A stretch of 64,000 nt of DNA. It comes from Halioglobus maricola (GTDB taxonomy: Bacteria > Pseudomonadota > Gammaproteobacteria > Pseudomonadales > Halieaceae). Positions 29,931-38,592 of this stretch are shown piece by piece; positions within the stretch are counted from its first letter, which is position 1, and each line of letters opens with the position of its first letter. The notes under the pieces are model-generated. The model ran no database searches and had not been told where the DNA came from. It saw only the letters and a program-made list of their open reading frames with translations. The stretch lies in contig NZ_CP036422.1 of NCBI RefSeq assembly GCF_009388985.1, positions 372,001 to 436,000 of the forward strand, written 5' to 3'. A program made the position numbers and the translations under genes.

Positions 29931-30943
29931 GCGAGTGACTCCAGATAAGCATCCAAAAGAATCAGCTCGGTCTTGTCAAAAATACCGACTTCCGTCAAGC
30001 GTGCATAGGCTGTGCGTATACTCTCCGCCGGCGAAGAATCTGCTGCCAGATCGAGATTATTCAGAGTCTCCAGTAAGGTAAGAACCTCTACATAACCAGT
30101 ATGTTCTCCGAAGAAGTCTCGGTATATCCGATGTTCATTTCTCTCTTGGCGAACGAGGGCGGGGGAATAAACAACCGCACTCGAATGATGATATAGAATG
30201 TATTGCGCAATGTATCCCCGATATATATCCGTCATCCTGAACTCGCAAGACGAAGGTAAATACATTAGGGGAAAATAGCATCGAGGCCACATTGTGGCTT
30301 GAGAATTAAACGGATGAAACCGCTTGAAGATGTATGTTGGGCTTTCCAGTCCGTCGCTACTAAGATCTATATCATTACCAAAGACCAGCCTGTAGATGGC
30401 ATCCACATCAGGGTTTCCATCGACCAGAAACTGGATTACACCGGCAGTTTCACACGATTCAGATCCGTTGGCTGGTTGGTCCGGTTCTTCCAGCCATTGA
30501 AGAGGGTATCCTCTAGCCCAGATGTTGTTTGGGACATCATATATAGATTGAAAAACGTTGGACTGGTCAGACTTTGCGAGCTCGCCGAGAGAACTAAACA
30601 AGGGTGCAATACTTGACTCCAGTTGTCGCAGCTTTTCGGGATAGAGGAAATTGTCATCGTCGGTCTCAAAAATATAGTCGATAGACATATTCGAGAGTCT
30701 GGCGAAGCTCAGGTTCTTCCGAGAGTAACTGTCCCAGGGGCACAGCCGTTCATAGGTAGAGCGCGGCTCGCTACCGAAAGAAACTATATCTACATCCGGG
30801 TGTGTTGCGTCCAGCTCTCCTGATTTTCTGTCCATGGCAAATGACATAGGGCCGAATCCGGCGTCTAGCCAATGAGAGATATTGTGCTTCACCGCCGGCG
30901 CATCGGGAAAAATTGTAGTGCAAGCGAAACCAACGTTCTTCAT
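29927..30943 (-). CDS. STELLO/DUF288-like glycosyltransferase
   Basis: A 338-residue protein resembling the DUF288 (STELLO) family: the N-terminus VGFACTTIFPDAPAV leads to SYSRKNLSFARLSNMSIDYIFETDDDNF near 75-100, where TDDDN would bind the nucleotide-sugar metal. Later blocks (YIFKRFHPFNSQATMWPRCYFPLMYLP; MTDIYRGYIAQYILYHH) also look like that family. STELLO proteins are best known from plants and are uncommon in bacterial loci. No transmembrane anchor here. Function inferred only. Confidence 0.65.
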   Translation of the reverse strand: MKNVGFACTTIFPDAPAVKHNISHWLDAGFGPMSFAMDRKSGELDATHPDVDIVSFGSEPRSTYERLCPWDSYSRKNLSFARLSNMSIDYIFETDDDNFLYPEKLRQLESSIAPLFSSLGELAKSDQSNVFQSIYDVPNNIWARGYPLQWLEEPDQPANGSESCETAGVIQFLVDGNPDVDAIYRLVFGNDIDLSSDGLESPTYIFKRFHPFNSQATMWPRCYFPLMYLPSSCEFRMTDIYRGYIAQYILYHHSSAVVYSPALVRQERNEHRIYRDFFGEHTGYVEVLTLLETLNNLDLAADSSPAESIRTAYARLTEVGIFDKTELILLDAYLESLA

Positions 30944-31035
30944 GACGGATCCCGAGTGATATTTAGGCGAGCAATACTAGCAAATTTCGCTTTCGGATGT
31001 TTCTAGCCTTGGCACTACCGCGTTATAAACAACGG

Positions 31036-32727
31036 CTACTTCCCTGCCTTTCTAATTGCTAGTACATCGTGTCCTTCTTTGAATAGCTGATAGCTGGCTT
31101 CAAGATGGTTCCGCAGGGATGACCACCGTCGATTGCCGAGAAGCTTCTGCTCAAAATAGATCAGCGAGGGTCTGGTAGCATCTAGATTGCTTGAATAAAT
31201 AACTTCGTCGTCAAAGCCTTCGGCATCGACCTGAAGGACATCGATACCTCCTTTCCAATTGGCCTGCTGGAGTACCTCACTAAGTGTCTGAGACTTGACC
31301 TCAATGCATTCGACCATTGGCTCTATGTCAGCATTCGTATCTGAGCAGTTCTCCTTTGCCCAGGCGGTGACGTTTTCTCGATAAATGCTCGTGACGCCCA
31401 AAGGCGCTCTATAGATAGGCCAGCCCTTTGAATAGGCCGGGGTGAACTGGTCCCAGTAATCTGGTTGAATAGCATGTAGCGTTAGCGTTTCGCCTTCACC
31501 GATCGCGCAGTTGAGTATCTGTGCATCTGGGTGAAACTTGTAGTTCTCTTCGAGTATGGGTAGTAGGTAAGGCTGAGGTTCGACCAAGACCAATTGCGAA
31601 TTGTCGCGAAGATGGTTTCTGATTGTGTTGAATATTGGATCGTTGTTGACTCCATCGTTAGCACCGACGATGCAGATCCTTAATTGACCTTTTTGTGACG
31701 CCAGTGCCAGCACGGCAGAAAGGTATTTTGAGATACTTTTTCCAGATGCTGCGCTTATGCTTATGCCGTTTGTCGCATTGGTTTTCTCTCTAGGCAGGAT
31801 ATTTTTCCAAACGGAGTGGAGTTTTCTTTTCAGGCCGGCATCTTTCCTCGTCGTGGTCTCGATGTTCTTCACTCGGTTTCTTAGATTGACTATAGGTGGA
31901 TTCGGCTTCAGTTGTTTTTCAGGTTCAAGTTCCGATGCAAGAAGGTTCTCGACATGAGCTCTTCTTGAGCCACCCAGTACCTCGTCGAGTGTAATCGGTT
32001 CTTCGGGATTCCCTGCCGGACGTGTATGCAGTTCCCTGACATGCAGAATTCTTGGTGCCCCTCGCTCGAAACGCCAGACATCCAGAGACTCCATCAAGAT
32101 AACGTTGTACTCCATCCCGAGTGGGTAGTACTTAAGATCGCTTCTGTACAAAAGCTCACGGAAGGCGATCTGATCAATATTCGCGTTGCTGTTTCTTACT
32201 TCTTTCTCCCAGTCGAGACAGAATTGGTTGAGTCTCCCTGACTGCCTGGCCGCTATCACGCCGCTGTTTACGGGAGGCAGGCTACGCGGTAGGGAGCTGC
32301 CCTCCAGTATCTTCCTTCGTCCGATTGCCTCTACAGCTGCTATGTCGCAGTAATCTAAAACGTCAAAGAGTTCGTAGAGGGGAGCCAGTACAACGATGTC
32401 CGCATCGAGAACCACAGTACGATCAAAGCGGCTATTGCCAAGAGCATGCATTTTTGGTCGAAACCAGTCGTTGTCTAGTCGATGGATGCGCTCGAATACG
32501 GGGTCGCTGACTTCTTCGCTGGTAAACAAATCGATGCTGGCGTCTGGCATGTGGCTAAGCAGTGTGCGCGCAGCTCTCCGCGCTAGAGTCGTGTATTCCA
32601 TCCCGCTGGTTGCGAAAACGAACCCTTCAGAAGGTAGCTGATTTTCGTGTCGATTCTCGGTCATTGATTTCCCGGTTTTCTTGAGTTTAACGAATCCATT
32701 TTTTTGGCTCATGTTCGGGTTTTGCAT
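31036..32727 (-). CDS. Glycosyltransferase (GT8-like) fused to FkbM methyltransferase
   Basis: Residues about 34-245 form a GT-A domain: FVFATSGMEYTTLARRAARTLL, then RTVVLDADIVVLAPLYELFD with the D-x-D metal site, and VNSGVIAA. After a polar linker, about 330-560 is an FkbM domain (LRICIVGANDGVNNDPIF, LVLVEPQPY, DVLQVDAEGFDDEVI). One polypeptide could add and then O-methylate a sugar. The ATG at 32727 has AAGG eight bases upstream and overlaps the preceding gene by 19 bases; starts at 32712 or 32664 are alternatives that lose only a basic leader. Confidence 0.78.
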   Translation of the reverse strand: MQNPNMSQKNGFVKLKKTGKSMTENRHENQLPSEGFVFATSGMEYTTLARRAARTLLSHMPDASIDLFTSEEVSDPVFERIHRLDNDWFRPKMHALGNSRFDRTVVLDADIVVLAPLYELFDVLDYCDIAAVEAIGRRKILEGSSLPRSLPPVNSGVIAARQSGRLNQFCLDWEKEVRNSNANIDQIAFRELLYRSDLKYYPLGMEYNVILMESLDVWRFERGAPRILHVRELHTRPAGNPEEPITLDEVLGGSRRAHVENLLASELEPEKQLKPNPPIVNLRNRVKNIETTTRKDAGLKRKLHSVWKNILPREKTNATNGISISAASGKSISKYLSAVLALASQKGQLRICIVGANDGVNNDPIFNTIRNHLRDNSQLVLVEPQPYLLPILEENYKFHPDAQILNCAIGEGETLTLHAIQPDYWDQFTPAYSKGWPIYRAPLGVTSIYRENVTAWAKENCSDTNADIEPMVECIEVKSQTLSEVLQQANWKGGIDVLQVDAEGFDDEVIYSSNLDATRPSLIYFEQKLLGNRRWSSLRNHLEASYQLFKEGHDVLAIRKAGK

Positions 32728-33821
32728 GCGATGGCCTTGATTCTATCCAGGAATCGATGACTCGCCGGCCGAGTAGTAATGGGTTCTGGTTGCCGTGCTG
32801 ATTGATTGAAATGAAATCTTCGTAGTTCTACGAGAGCGCTAGCGACCTCTTTCGCCATTTCCTCAATATTCTCTTCTTGGTGCTTGATCGGAGCTTGTAG
32901 CATATCGTCGTACTGGTAAAGTTTGCGACTGTCACCTCCCATATAGCGTTTGACGATCTCTTGATGCTCCGCATAGAAAGCGGAATGAACTGATTCAATT
33001 TGATTGCGGTTCAGCTGGGCTGGTTCTCCGGGAAATTTCTGCGAGGCTATGCGTCGAAAAACTTCGGGCCGGCCACCTTCTTCGTAGGCGCAGTTGATGT
33101 TGCGTAGAATCTCGCATCCAAAAGCAGACAGGCTAGTGTTGCGCAATTCTGACGTGGCGGTTCCGAGAGTACAAGCCGCTGCTTCAGCGAAATCGGCAAC
33201 GATATCATGCCCAGAGCGCCCTGCAGGGATATAGGGGCGGACACTTAAACTTTCTTTGCTGAAGGCAGTGGCAATGGTGTCCAGTTTCACTAAGCGCTGG
33301 TTCCCTTCGTCGCACGCTTGCGTCGTGAAATCGCCAAGAGGCATCTTCTCGCCCATCTTTACACATTGTGAATACCATGACGTGATATATTCGTCAGGTC
33401 TTCGAAGATAGACGATGACCAGTATTTCATCGAAGCGAGATTCGAAAAATTCACGGATGCTTTTCCAGAGCTGAGGTTCCGAGAATCTGAATAGGGCCTC
33501 GTCTGACACAATGACTATTTCCGGATTGGTGAGCGCTATCTCTGAATCAAATTCTCTGATGAATTCTTCTCGATAATTTTTCCTCGCTACTGGGCCGTCA
33601 ATTCCTACATCTGTTTCGAGTCCATCTGGATCCGCTTCTGGGTCGCGGAAAGCAAAGCGCAAGCCGACGTGCCTGTCGAATGATTCGTTGGCGAAATTTC
33701 TCCCTGCATTTGGATAGAGTGTTCGATTCGATTCCAGAAGTTCAGTTCGCGTCTCCGAGAGGTGCTGTTGAAGTTTACTGGTGCCTGTTTTAGGTGACCC
33801 GGCGTGAATGATCAGGCGCAT
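32709..33821 (-). CDS. Sulfotransferase-like protein
   Basis: LIIHAGSPKTGTSKLQQHL at the N-terminus is the 5'-phosphosulfate loop of PAPS-dependent sulfotransferases. ILVIVYLRRPDEYITSWYSQCVKMGEKM near residue 130-160 supplies the Arg and Ser of the 3'-phosphate site. Length 370. The LRRPDEYI-SWY block is nearly the same as in the gene at 34776-35921, so the two are probably paralogues with different acceptors. It overlaps both neighbours on the same strand (10 and 19 bases), a tightly packed unit. Confidence 0.75.
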   Translation of the reverse strand: MRLIIHAGSPKTGTSKLQQHLSETRTELLESNRTLYPNAGRNFANESFDRHVGLRFAFRDPEADPDGLETDVGIDGPVARKNYREEFIREFDSEIALTNPEIVIVSDEALFRFSEPQLWKSIREFFESRFDEILVIVYLRRPDEYITSWYSQCVKMGEKMPLGDFTTQACDEGNQRLVKLDTIATAFSKESLSVRPYIPAGRSGHDIVADFAEAAACTLGTATSELRNTSLSAFGCEILRNINCAYEEGGRPEVFRRIASQKFPGEPAQLNRNQIESVHSAFYAEHQEIVKRYMGGDSRKLYQYDDMLQAPIKHQEENIEEMAKEVASALVELRRFHFNQSARQPEPITTRPASHRFLDRIKAIACKTRT

Positions 33822-34690
33822 GTATTTCCTCGTTGCTCTAGATATGAGAAGAGCGTTGTTCTTATGGAACTATTGAAATGACTTATGTACAAAAATCGAC
33901 GTATCGTAGCAATGAGACACGCGCGAATAGCCCTGGAGTCCAGGAATAGAAATATCTTGCTTTCCGAGTTTTCTCGGAAGCCGAAGTCCTCTATACATAT
34001 GACGTTGAATTGCCTCTTCGACCAGTCGAGCGATCGGAGTACTTTGAAGTCAAATCCTTCTATATCTATATCTATATCCAGATCCAGGAGATTTATTTCC
34101 TTGTCTCCACAATGTTCTTCAATGAGCTCGTCCAGGGTCAGACTCTTAAGCTTTTCTTTGCGAAGAATTCTTCCTCGCCAGGAGGGACTGATTCTTGACT
34201 CGTTGATCCCTGTTGATCCTAATCCGCCCTGGAAATGTTTGAATTCGATTTCCTCTCCCGCATGTTCGCTGAGAAACACAGCTATGTTGATGTCTCTAGG
34301 CCTTTGCTGATTGAAAATTTCAATATTCTCTGGGCTTGCGTCGATGTTTAGTCCCTGCCATCCAAAGTCTCTATCGAGAATGCTCGTATTTGAGAACTTG
34401 TTTGGGTGATGAGCTCCAGCATCGATATAGAAGCCGTTTCTTTTCCCTTTGAATATTCGTTGGAGAATGATGTCTTCGCCATTCTGGCTGTAGTGGTGTC
34501 GTTGATAGGGTGTAATAGGGTATACAACACGGCTGACCTTGCGTCTCAGTCTGTTAACTAATCCATTCACGCAACTGAACTCTCCGGTACTGATAAGGTA
34601 TTTTCGGTCACTGCACGTTGCCTGATCAAATGGTAAATCTGCTGCGATCAAGCTCACCTTCGAGATGGAAAGCAAGTACACAAAATGCAT
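33812..34690 (-). CDS. FkbM family methyltransferase with a hexanucleotide repeat
   Basis: SAM-binding start HYSQNGEDIILQRIFKGKRNGFYIDAGAHHP, acceptor-strand LNIDASPENIEIFN, and the D-x-E-G block near residue 205-212. In this block three tandem copies of Asp-Ile precede EGFDFKVL, encoded by an exact 6-bp repeat, where relatives usually have only one such pair. The true start is uncertain: a GTG at 34570 with GGAGAG upstream would give 252 residues and remove a poorly conserved 40-residue leader. Overlaps the next gene by 10 bases. Confidence 0.8.
   Translation of the reverse strand: MHFVYLLSISKVSLIAADLPFDQATCSDRKYLISTGEFSCVNGLVNRLRRKVSRVVYPITPYQRHHYSQNGEDIILQRIFKGKRNGFYIDAGAHHPNKFSNTSILDRDFGWQGLNIDASPENIEIFNQQRPRDINIAVFLSEHAGEEIEFKHFQGGLGSTGINESRISPSWRGRILRKEKLKSLTLDELIEEHCGDKEINLLDLDIDIDIEGFDFKVLRSLDWSKRQFNVICIEDFGFRENSESKIFLFLDSRAIRACLIATIRRFLYISHFNSSIRTTLFSYLEQRGNTCA
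34061..34078. repeat. (TATATC)3 microsatellite inside an FkbM gene
   Basis: Three perfect copies of TATATC on the plus strand (GATATA, Asp-Ile, in the coding sense), followed by a decayed fourth unit CAGATC at 34079-34084. Copy-number change would keep the frame and alter the length of the strand just before the D-x-E-G catalytic block. Confidence 0.85.
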
Positions 34691-34775
34691 GAAAGCACTC
34701 GAAAATACTCTGGCGATAGTACATAACAGCTTAGTGTTCCTTTGCTTGTTCAGGCAATTTTTATTGGGGATCTAT

Positions 34776-35921
34776 TCAAATATTCCAGTCAGATTGTAGA
34801 TTCTGAATGAACGTTCTCAGCTCTTTGGATTTATAGCTGTGTTTCATCTGCCCCAGTAGCGCGGTCTTCGCTGTTTGATCAGCTAGCTGCTCCGGTGTCT
34901 CCTGGATTTCAAGTGCTTCATCAATATCAGCAAAAAATGAATCTTTTCCGGTGATCTCGCAAAGGTAGTCGTGTATGTGCTGAAATCTGGAAAAGAGCAT
35001 TCCCCGGTTTTTCGGGCCGAGCAGTTCGACATTTGACGGTAAAGAAATACTCGCTTTCTCTAGCTGTAGAATCGCTCTTTTGAGCTTTATCCTGTTTGGT
35101 TCGGAAAGATCGTGATTGCCCCTGCGTAGTATTTCGTAACAGGAGTGCGGGATGCTTATATTGGCTTGGTAGTTGCGTTCCTTAGGTGCGGCTATGCCCA
35201 GATCATTCTGTTTGATGAAGTGGGATATAGCGCCGCCACTGTTCAATACACTCTTGTAGCTGTTGATCTGAAAGTTTGCGTCGGGTAGTTCCGAGAGCCA
35301 GCTGCTTAGGAGTAGTTTGTAATTGAAATGAATTGTGCGGAAAAAGTGCGACTGCAGCGCTCTCTTTCGCAAAGGTTTAAGCCGGTGGCCAAACTTGAGC
35401 CGCTGACCATACCAGGAAACGATATATTCATCTGGCCTGCGCAGCGTGCAGTTTATAGTGACTTCATGGTCTGGAAAGTGGTTTGAAAGGCGCTGAATGA
35501 GGTCGCTTCTATTTGGAGAGAAATTGCTGAAAACCTCTCCGCATAAGATGGTGGTTTTGGGGGAATGTTCTTCTTGCTGCTGTTTTATGAATCTGAAAAT
35601 GCCTTCACTGCCTACCGCTTTTCCGTGATACGGGATGCGTCCGAGCGGCACATCTCTCGCTTCGTCTAGCATTTCATAGGCGAGAGCATTGTGCGGTTCT
35701 CTCATCCAGATTGGCAGAAGGCCGTGAATTGTGCTGGTGCCGGTACTCGTTGCTCCACTATCAATCGCTGCGCGGCAATTATCCAATATCGTGGGCTCGT
35801 AGGCGAGTGGATATAAAATCCCGCGCTTAACCAAGCTTTTCCTGTGGCGTGCCAGGAAGAGCTGTAGCGAGCTGCTACCGGTTTTGTGGTGCCCGATGAA
35901 AACTATAAGCCTAGGTTTCAT
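34776..35921 (-). CDS. Sulfotransferase-like protein
   Basis: LIVFIGHHKTGSSSLQLFLARH forms the PAPS 5'-phosphosulfate loop, and NCTLRRPDEYIVSWYGQRLKFG near residue 155-175 the 3'-phosphate site. 381 residues, no signal peptide. A paralogue of the protein at 32709-33821, judged by the LRRPDEYI-SWY motif. The start overlaps the end of the upstream membrane-protein gene by 11 bases on the same strand. Sulfation of the island's glycan is the likely role; the acceptor is unknown. Confidence 0.75.
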   Translation of the reverse strand: MKPRLIVFIGHHKTGSSSLQLFLARHRKSLVKRGILYPLAYEPTILDNCRAAIDSGATSTGTSTIHGLLPIWMREPHNALAYEMLDEARDVPLGRIPYHGKAVGSEGIFRFIKQQQEEHSPKTTILCGEVFSNFSPNRSDLIQRLSNHFPDHEVTINCTLRRPDEYIVSWYGQRLKFGHRLKPLRKRALQSHFFRTIHFNYKLLLSSWLSELPDANFQINSYKSVLNSGGAISHFIKQNDLGIAAPKERNYQANISIPHSCYEILRRGNHDLSEPNRIKLKRAILQLEKASISLPSNVELLGPKNRGMLFSRFQHIHDYLCEITGKDSFFADIDEALEIQETPEQLADQTAKTALLGQMKHSYKSKELRTFIQNLQSDWNI

Positions 35922-37329
35922 TGGTCTTTGGGCTTGGCTTGCCGAGAATAAGTCCGACTATAAAGACCATGGGAATCGTCGCATAAATCAATGCCCGATT
36001 CACCTGAGTGTAGTCCAGTGCAAACTCGTATCTGTTCGTGAAATAGTACACAGATACTATGAATCCGAGGGTGGCCAAAAGCGTTAAGGCTAGATAGAAC
36101 AGTGGAATGTCCGAGCGGTTCTTATATGCGCCTACAACTATGATCGGAATGGCAAGATACCAAAGTAGATGCCAATTGATCATTTCAAACAGTGTTTCCA
36201 TTAGTGCTGGAGTCACATTGTGGAACAACAGTTCGTGACGGCCTATGTAGGGGAGTATGATTTCCCCATTGGCTAAAGCGAGCCGCCCAATTCCAGGTAT
36301 GTTGACGTCTGGTCTGATTGCGGCGAGCAGTACCATCAACGCGGCGCTCGCCCCTAACATCCAGATAAGGGCTTTTGGGCTCAACTTGACGGAGCTAATA
36401 GCTAGCATGCTGATGGTGATGGTGGCCAGTATCAGTCCGGGCATCTTTAGTTGAATACAAAAAATGGAGTATATGAGGGTCAGGATTGCCCATTGCACGT
36501 GGCCGCTACGTGCAAATTGGTACAAAGAAAGAACAGCGGCACCGTATACCAGGGTCACCCACAAATCAGCATAGCCAGCCAGAGCCGCGTGGACATTGAC
36601 GAAAGGCAAACTCAGGAAAGCGTAGCAGGCGACTAAGCAGGCGACGATGTGGACAAGCGCAAGTCTTAGATGCCCAAAAATAAGTAGCCCCGAGGCGAGA
36701 GCTGCCAGCCCCCATGAGAGATAGATTAGAGTGGAGTCTGCGGTACCCTGAGCCAGCATATGCCACAATTGTATCAGTGGAACTCCGACCGGGTACCGCC
36801 ACGCATTCTTGGCACCCTCGATATAGGTAGTCGCGTCGGCCGGCGCTGCCAGCCATGTGGCTTGGTCGGCAAACGGGACCATTTCTCTATAGTGATCCCA
36901 AACGATTGCTTTCGGTGCCCAGTTCATCCATGCATCCCATGGGAACAGCGGGCGTAACAGAATCTCTTCAAAAATCGTTGCGTATCTGCAACAAAGCAAA
37001 GCGACAAAAAGAGCGATGACAGCGTACTGCCACCTGGCAAGTGATGGATACTGCAGCTTTTCTGTGTTGCGATAGTCTCGATAGTAGAGCGATGCACCAA
37101 GGGTAGCCAGAAGGACAAGCGGAAGCGCAATTTTCCAGAGTGCCAGTGGCGTCCCTAGCAAGTCGGTAAGCCTGAGCAGGATAGTGGTCAAGAATGTGCC
37201 CAGAACGAAACCGTGTCCCAAAACTAGCGATATCGGTAGTGTAGAGCTTCGCGCAAAAGCGAAGCGAATCCAGAGACAGCCCACTAGCCACGGCAATAGG
37301 GTGGCACCTAGGAGTGCAGCGGCCCCCAT
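35911..37329 (-). CDS. Polytopic membrane protein, possible GT-C glycosyltransferase
   Basis: 472 residues with about eleven to twelve hydrophobic helices. The long first loop contains LLRPLFPWDAWMNWAPKAIVWDHY and a later IEGAKNAWRYPVGVPLIQLW; the placement of acidic and aromatic residues in a loop after the second or third helix is as in GT-C lipid-linked sugar transferases (GT39/GT83-like). It could move a sugar from a polyprenyl carrier in the periplasm, or act as a polymerase/ligase. No closer family recognised. Two bases separate it from the next gene upstream. Confidence 0.5.
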   Translation of the reverse strand: MGAAALLGATLLPWLVGCLWIRFAFARSSTLPISLVLGHGFVLGTFLTTILLRLTDLLGTPLALWKIALPLVLLATLGASLYYRDYRNTEKLQYPSLARWQYAVIALFVALLCCRYATIFEEILLRPLFPWDAWMNWAPKAIVWDHYREMVPFADQATWLAAPADATTYIEGAKNAWRYPVGVPLIQLWHMLAQGTADSTLIYLSWGLAALASGLLIFGHLRLALVHIVACLVACYAFLSLPFVNVHAALAGYADLWVTLVYGAAVLSLYQFARSGHVQWAILTLIYSIFCIQLKMPGLILATITISMLAISSVKLSPKALIWMLGASAALMVLLAAIRPDVNIPGIGRLALANGEIILPYIGRHELLFHNVTPALMETLFEMINWHLLWYLAIPIIVVGAYKNRSDIPLFYLALTLLATLGFIVSVYYFTNRYEFALDYTQVNRALIYATIPMVFIVGLILGKPSPKTNET

Positions 37330-37331
37330 TT

Positions 37332-38582
37332 CTATTCTCCCACCTGGTAGAGCTGCCCCAGCTCTTGTTTATCGATGAGGCTGGCAGGAACTTTGCTATT
37401 ACCCCATGAAAGGATGCCTGTTGGCTGATAGCCAATTTCTGGTATTGAATCAAGTACTAGAATGTAATCGCCAGACCTGAGAGAACGAATCGGTGGGGTC
37501 TTGCCAAAGTTGTAGACGTTGTGCGGTAACAGGTATTGCTGTGCGCGTAAACGACGGTAGCCCCTGCGTTCCGAATCATGCATGAGGTAGATCTTGACGC
37601 CCGGCGCAGGGAGTACGCTCCCTTTCAAGTATTGGATATAGCGATATAGCTCACTCTCTCGATCAGATAGATGTTTCTCGTGCTGGTCTTTCCCTGCGAA
37701 CAGGTAGCGAGTCTCTTTGATCTGGGTATTCAGGTTTCCCTGCCAGAGCAGGTCGAGAGAAATCCATGGAATTGCTACGACTATTGTCAGCGCGATCCGG
37801 CTTTGTCTGCCTCGGATGACGCCGAGCAGCAATATCAGTAGTAGCGACACACCCACCCAGGCGGCTGTAGCGACCGTAGGTGACAAAATGGGGATGGAGG
37901 GCGTTCCGCGCAGGTGGTGCGCTGATTTTTGGGTCCAGTTTCTGAAGGCGGTCCACTCAGTCACAATCGCTGAAAGAAAATTCGTGCGAGAGGATGGATT
38001 TAGAATCAATTCTCGCACTAGAGGTCCTTGCTCGCGCAAGTCACCGTAGACATCGATACCTATCTCGGTGATGGTGCCTCTCCACTCTTTATGACTTGCG
38101 AGTAGGCTTAGCTGGGGGCCATCGTTTGCCCACTGGATAGGAACATAGAACACCTCCTCCGGCGCTCGTTCGGTGCGCCAGATAAAATAGATGTGGGCGC
38201 CTGGGTGGCGGTCTTCAATAGTGCTTTCCAGAAAAGGATAGTCTGCCGCTTTGAGTCGGGTGCGGCGGCTGAAAATGGCGCGCTCATCCTGGCCGCTCTG
38301 CAGGCCAGTAATGCGTAACGAGCCGTTCTCTGTTTTCCCTGTTCCTATTCGCGCGGTTAGATCTGAGCCGTCAAATTTCCATGCACGGGCGTCCTTAAGG
38401 GTAGAGGCGGATTCAAGCCTGGTGAGCATTGGAGAAAAACTGACGTACAGGCCGATGACTATTAATGCGCCCATTGCCAAGGCTATCAAGGACCAGGCGA
38501 GAGCGACCACAAACTGTCGATTGGACACTGCTGGCGGCGGTGACGCGTCGAGAGCTGCCTCGGTGGCGCTATCAGTTGTCAT
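37332..38582 (-). CDS. Membrane protein of unknown function
   Basis: Not recognised. 416 residues: an N-terminal cytoplasmic tail, a helix (FVVALAWSLIALAMGALIVIGLYV, about 24-47), a periplasmic domain of mainly beta character (about 50-215), two further helices (AAWVGVSLLLILLLGV; IALTIVVAIPWISLDLLW), and a C-terminal domain (270-416) containing VKIYLMHDSERRGYRRLRAQQYLLPHNVY. The periplasmic part resembles a carbohydrate-binding jelly roll only in general pattern. It lies directly between the GT-C-like and PqqD/GT genes with 2- and 10-base spacing, so a shared function with them is likely. Confidence 0.6.
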   Translation of the reverse strand: MTTDSATEAALDASPPPAVSNRQFVVALAWSLIALAMGALIVIGLYVSFSPMLTRLESASTLKDARAWKFDGSDLTARIGTGKTENGSLRITGLQSGQDERAIFSRRTRLKAADYPFLESTIEDRHPGAHIYFIWRTERAPEEVFYVPIQWANDGPQLSLLASHKEWRGTITEIGIDVYGDLREQGPLVRELILNPSSRTNFLSAIVTEWTAFRNWTQKSAHHLRGTPSIPILSPTVATAAWVGVSLLLILLLGVIRGRQSRIALTIVVAIPWISLDLLWQGNLNTQIKETRYLFAGKDQHEKHLSDRESELYRYIQYLKGSVLPAPGVKIYLMHDSERRGYRRLRAQQYLLPHNVYNFGKTPPIRSLRSGDYILVLDSIPEIGYQPTGILSWGNSKVPASLIDKQELGQLYQVGE

Positions 38583-38592
38583 TCGCGAAGGC

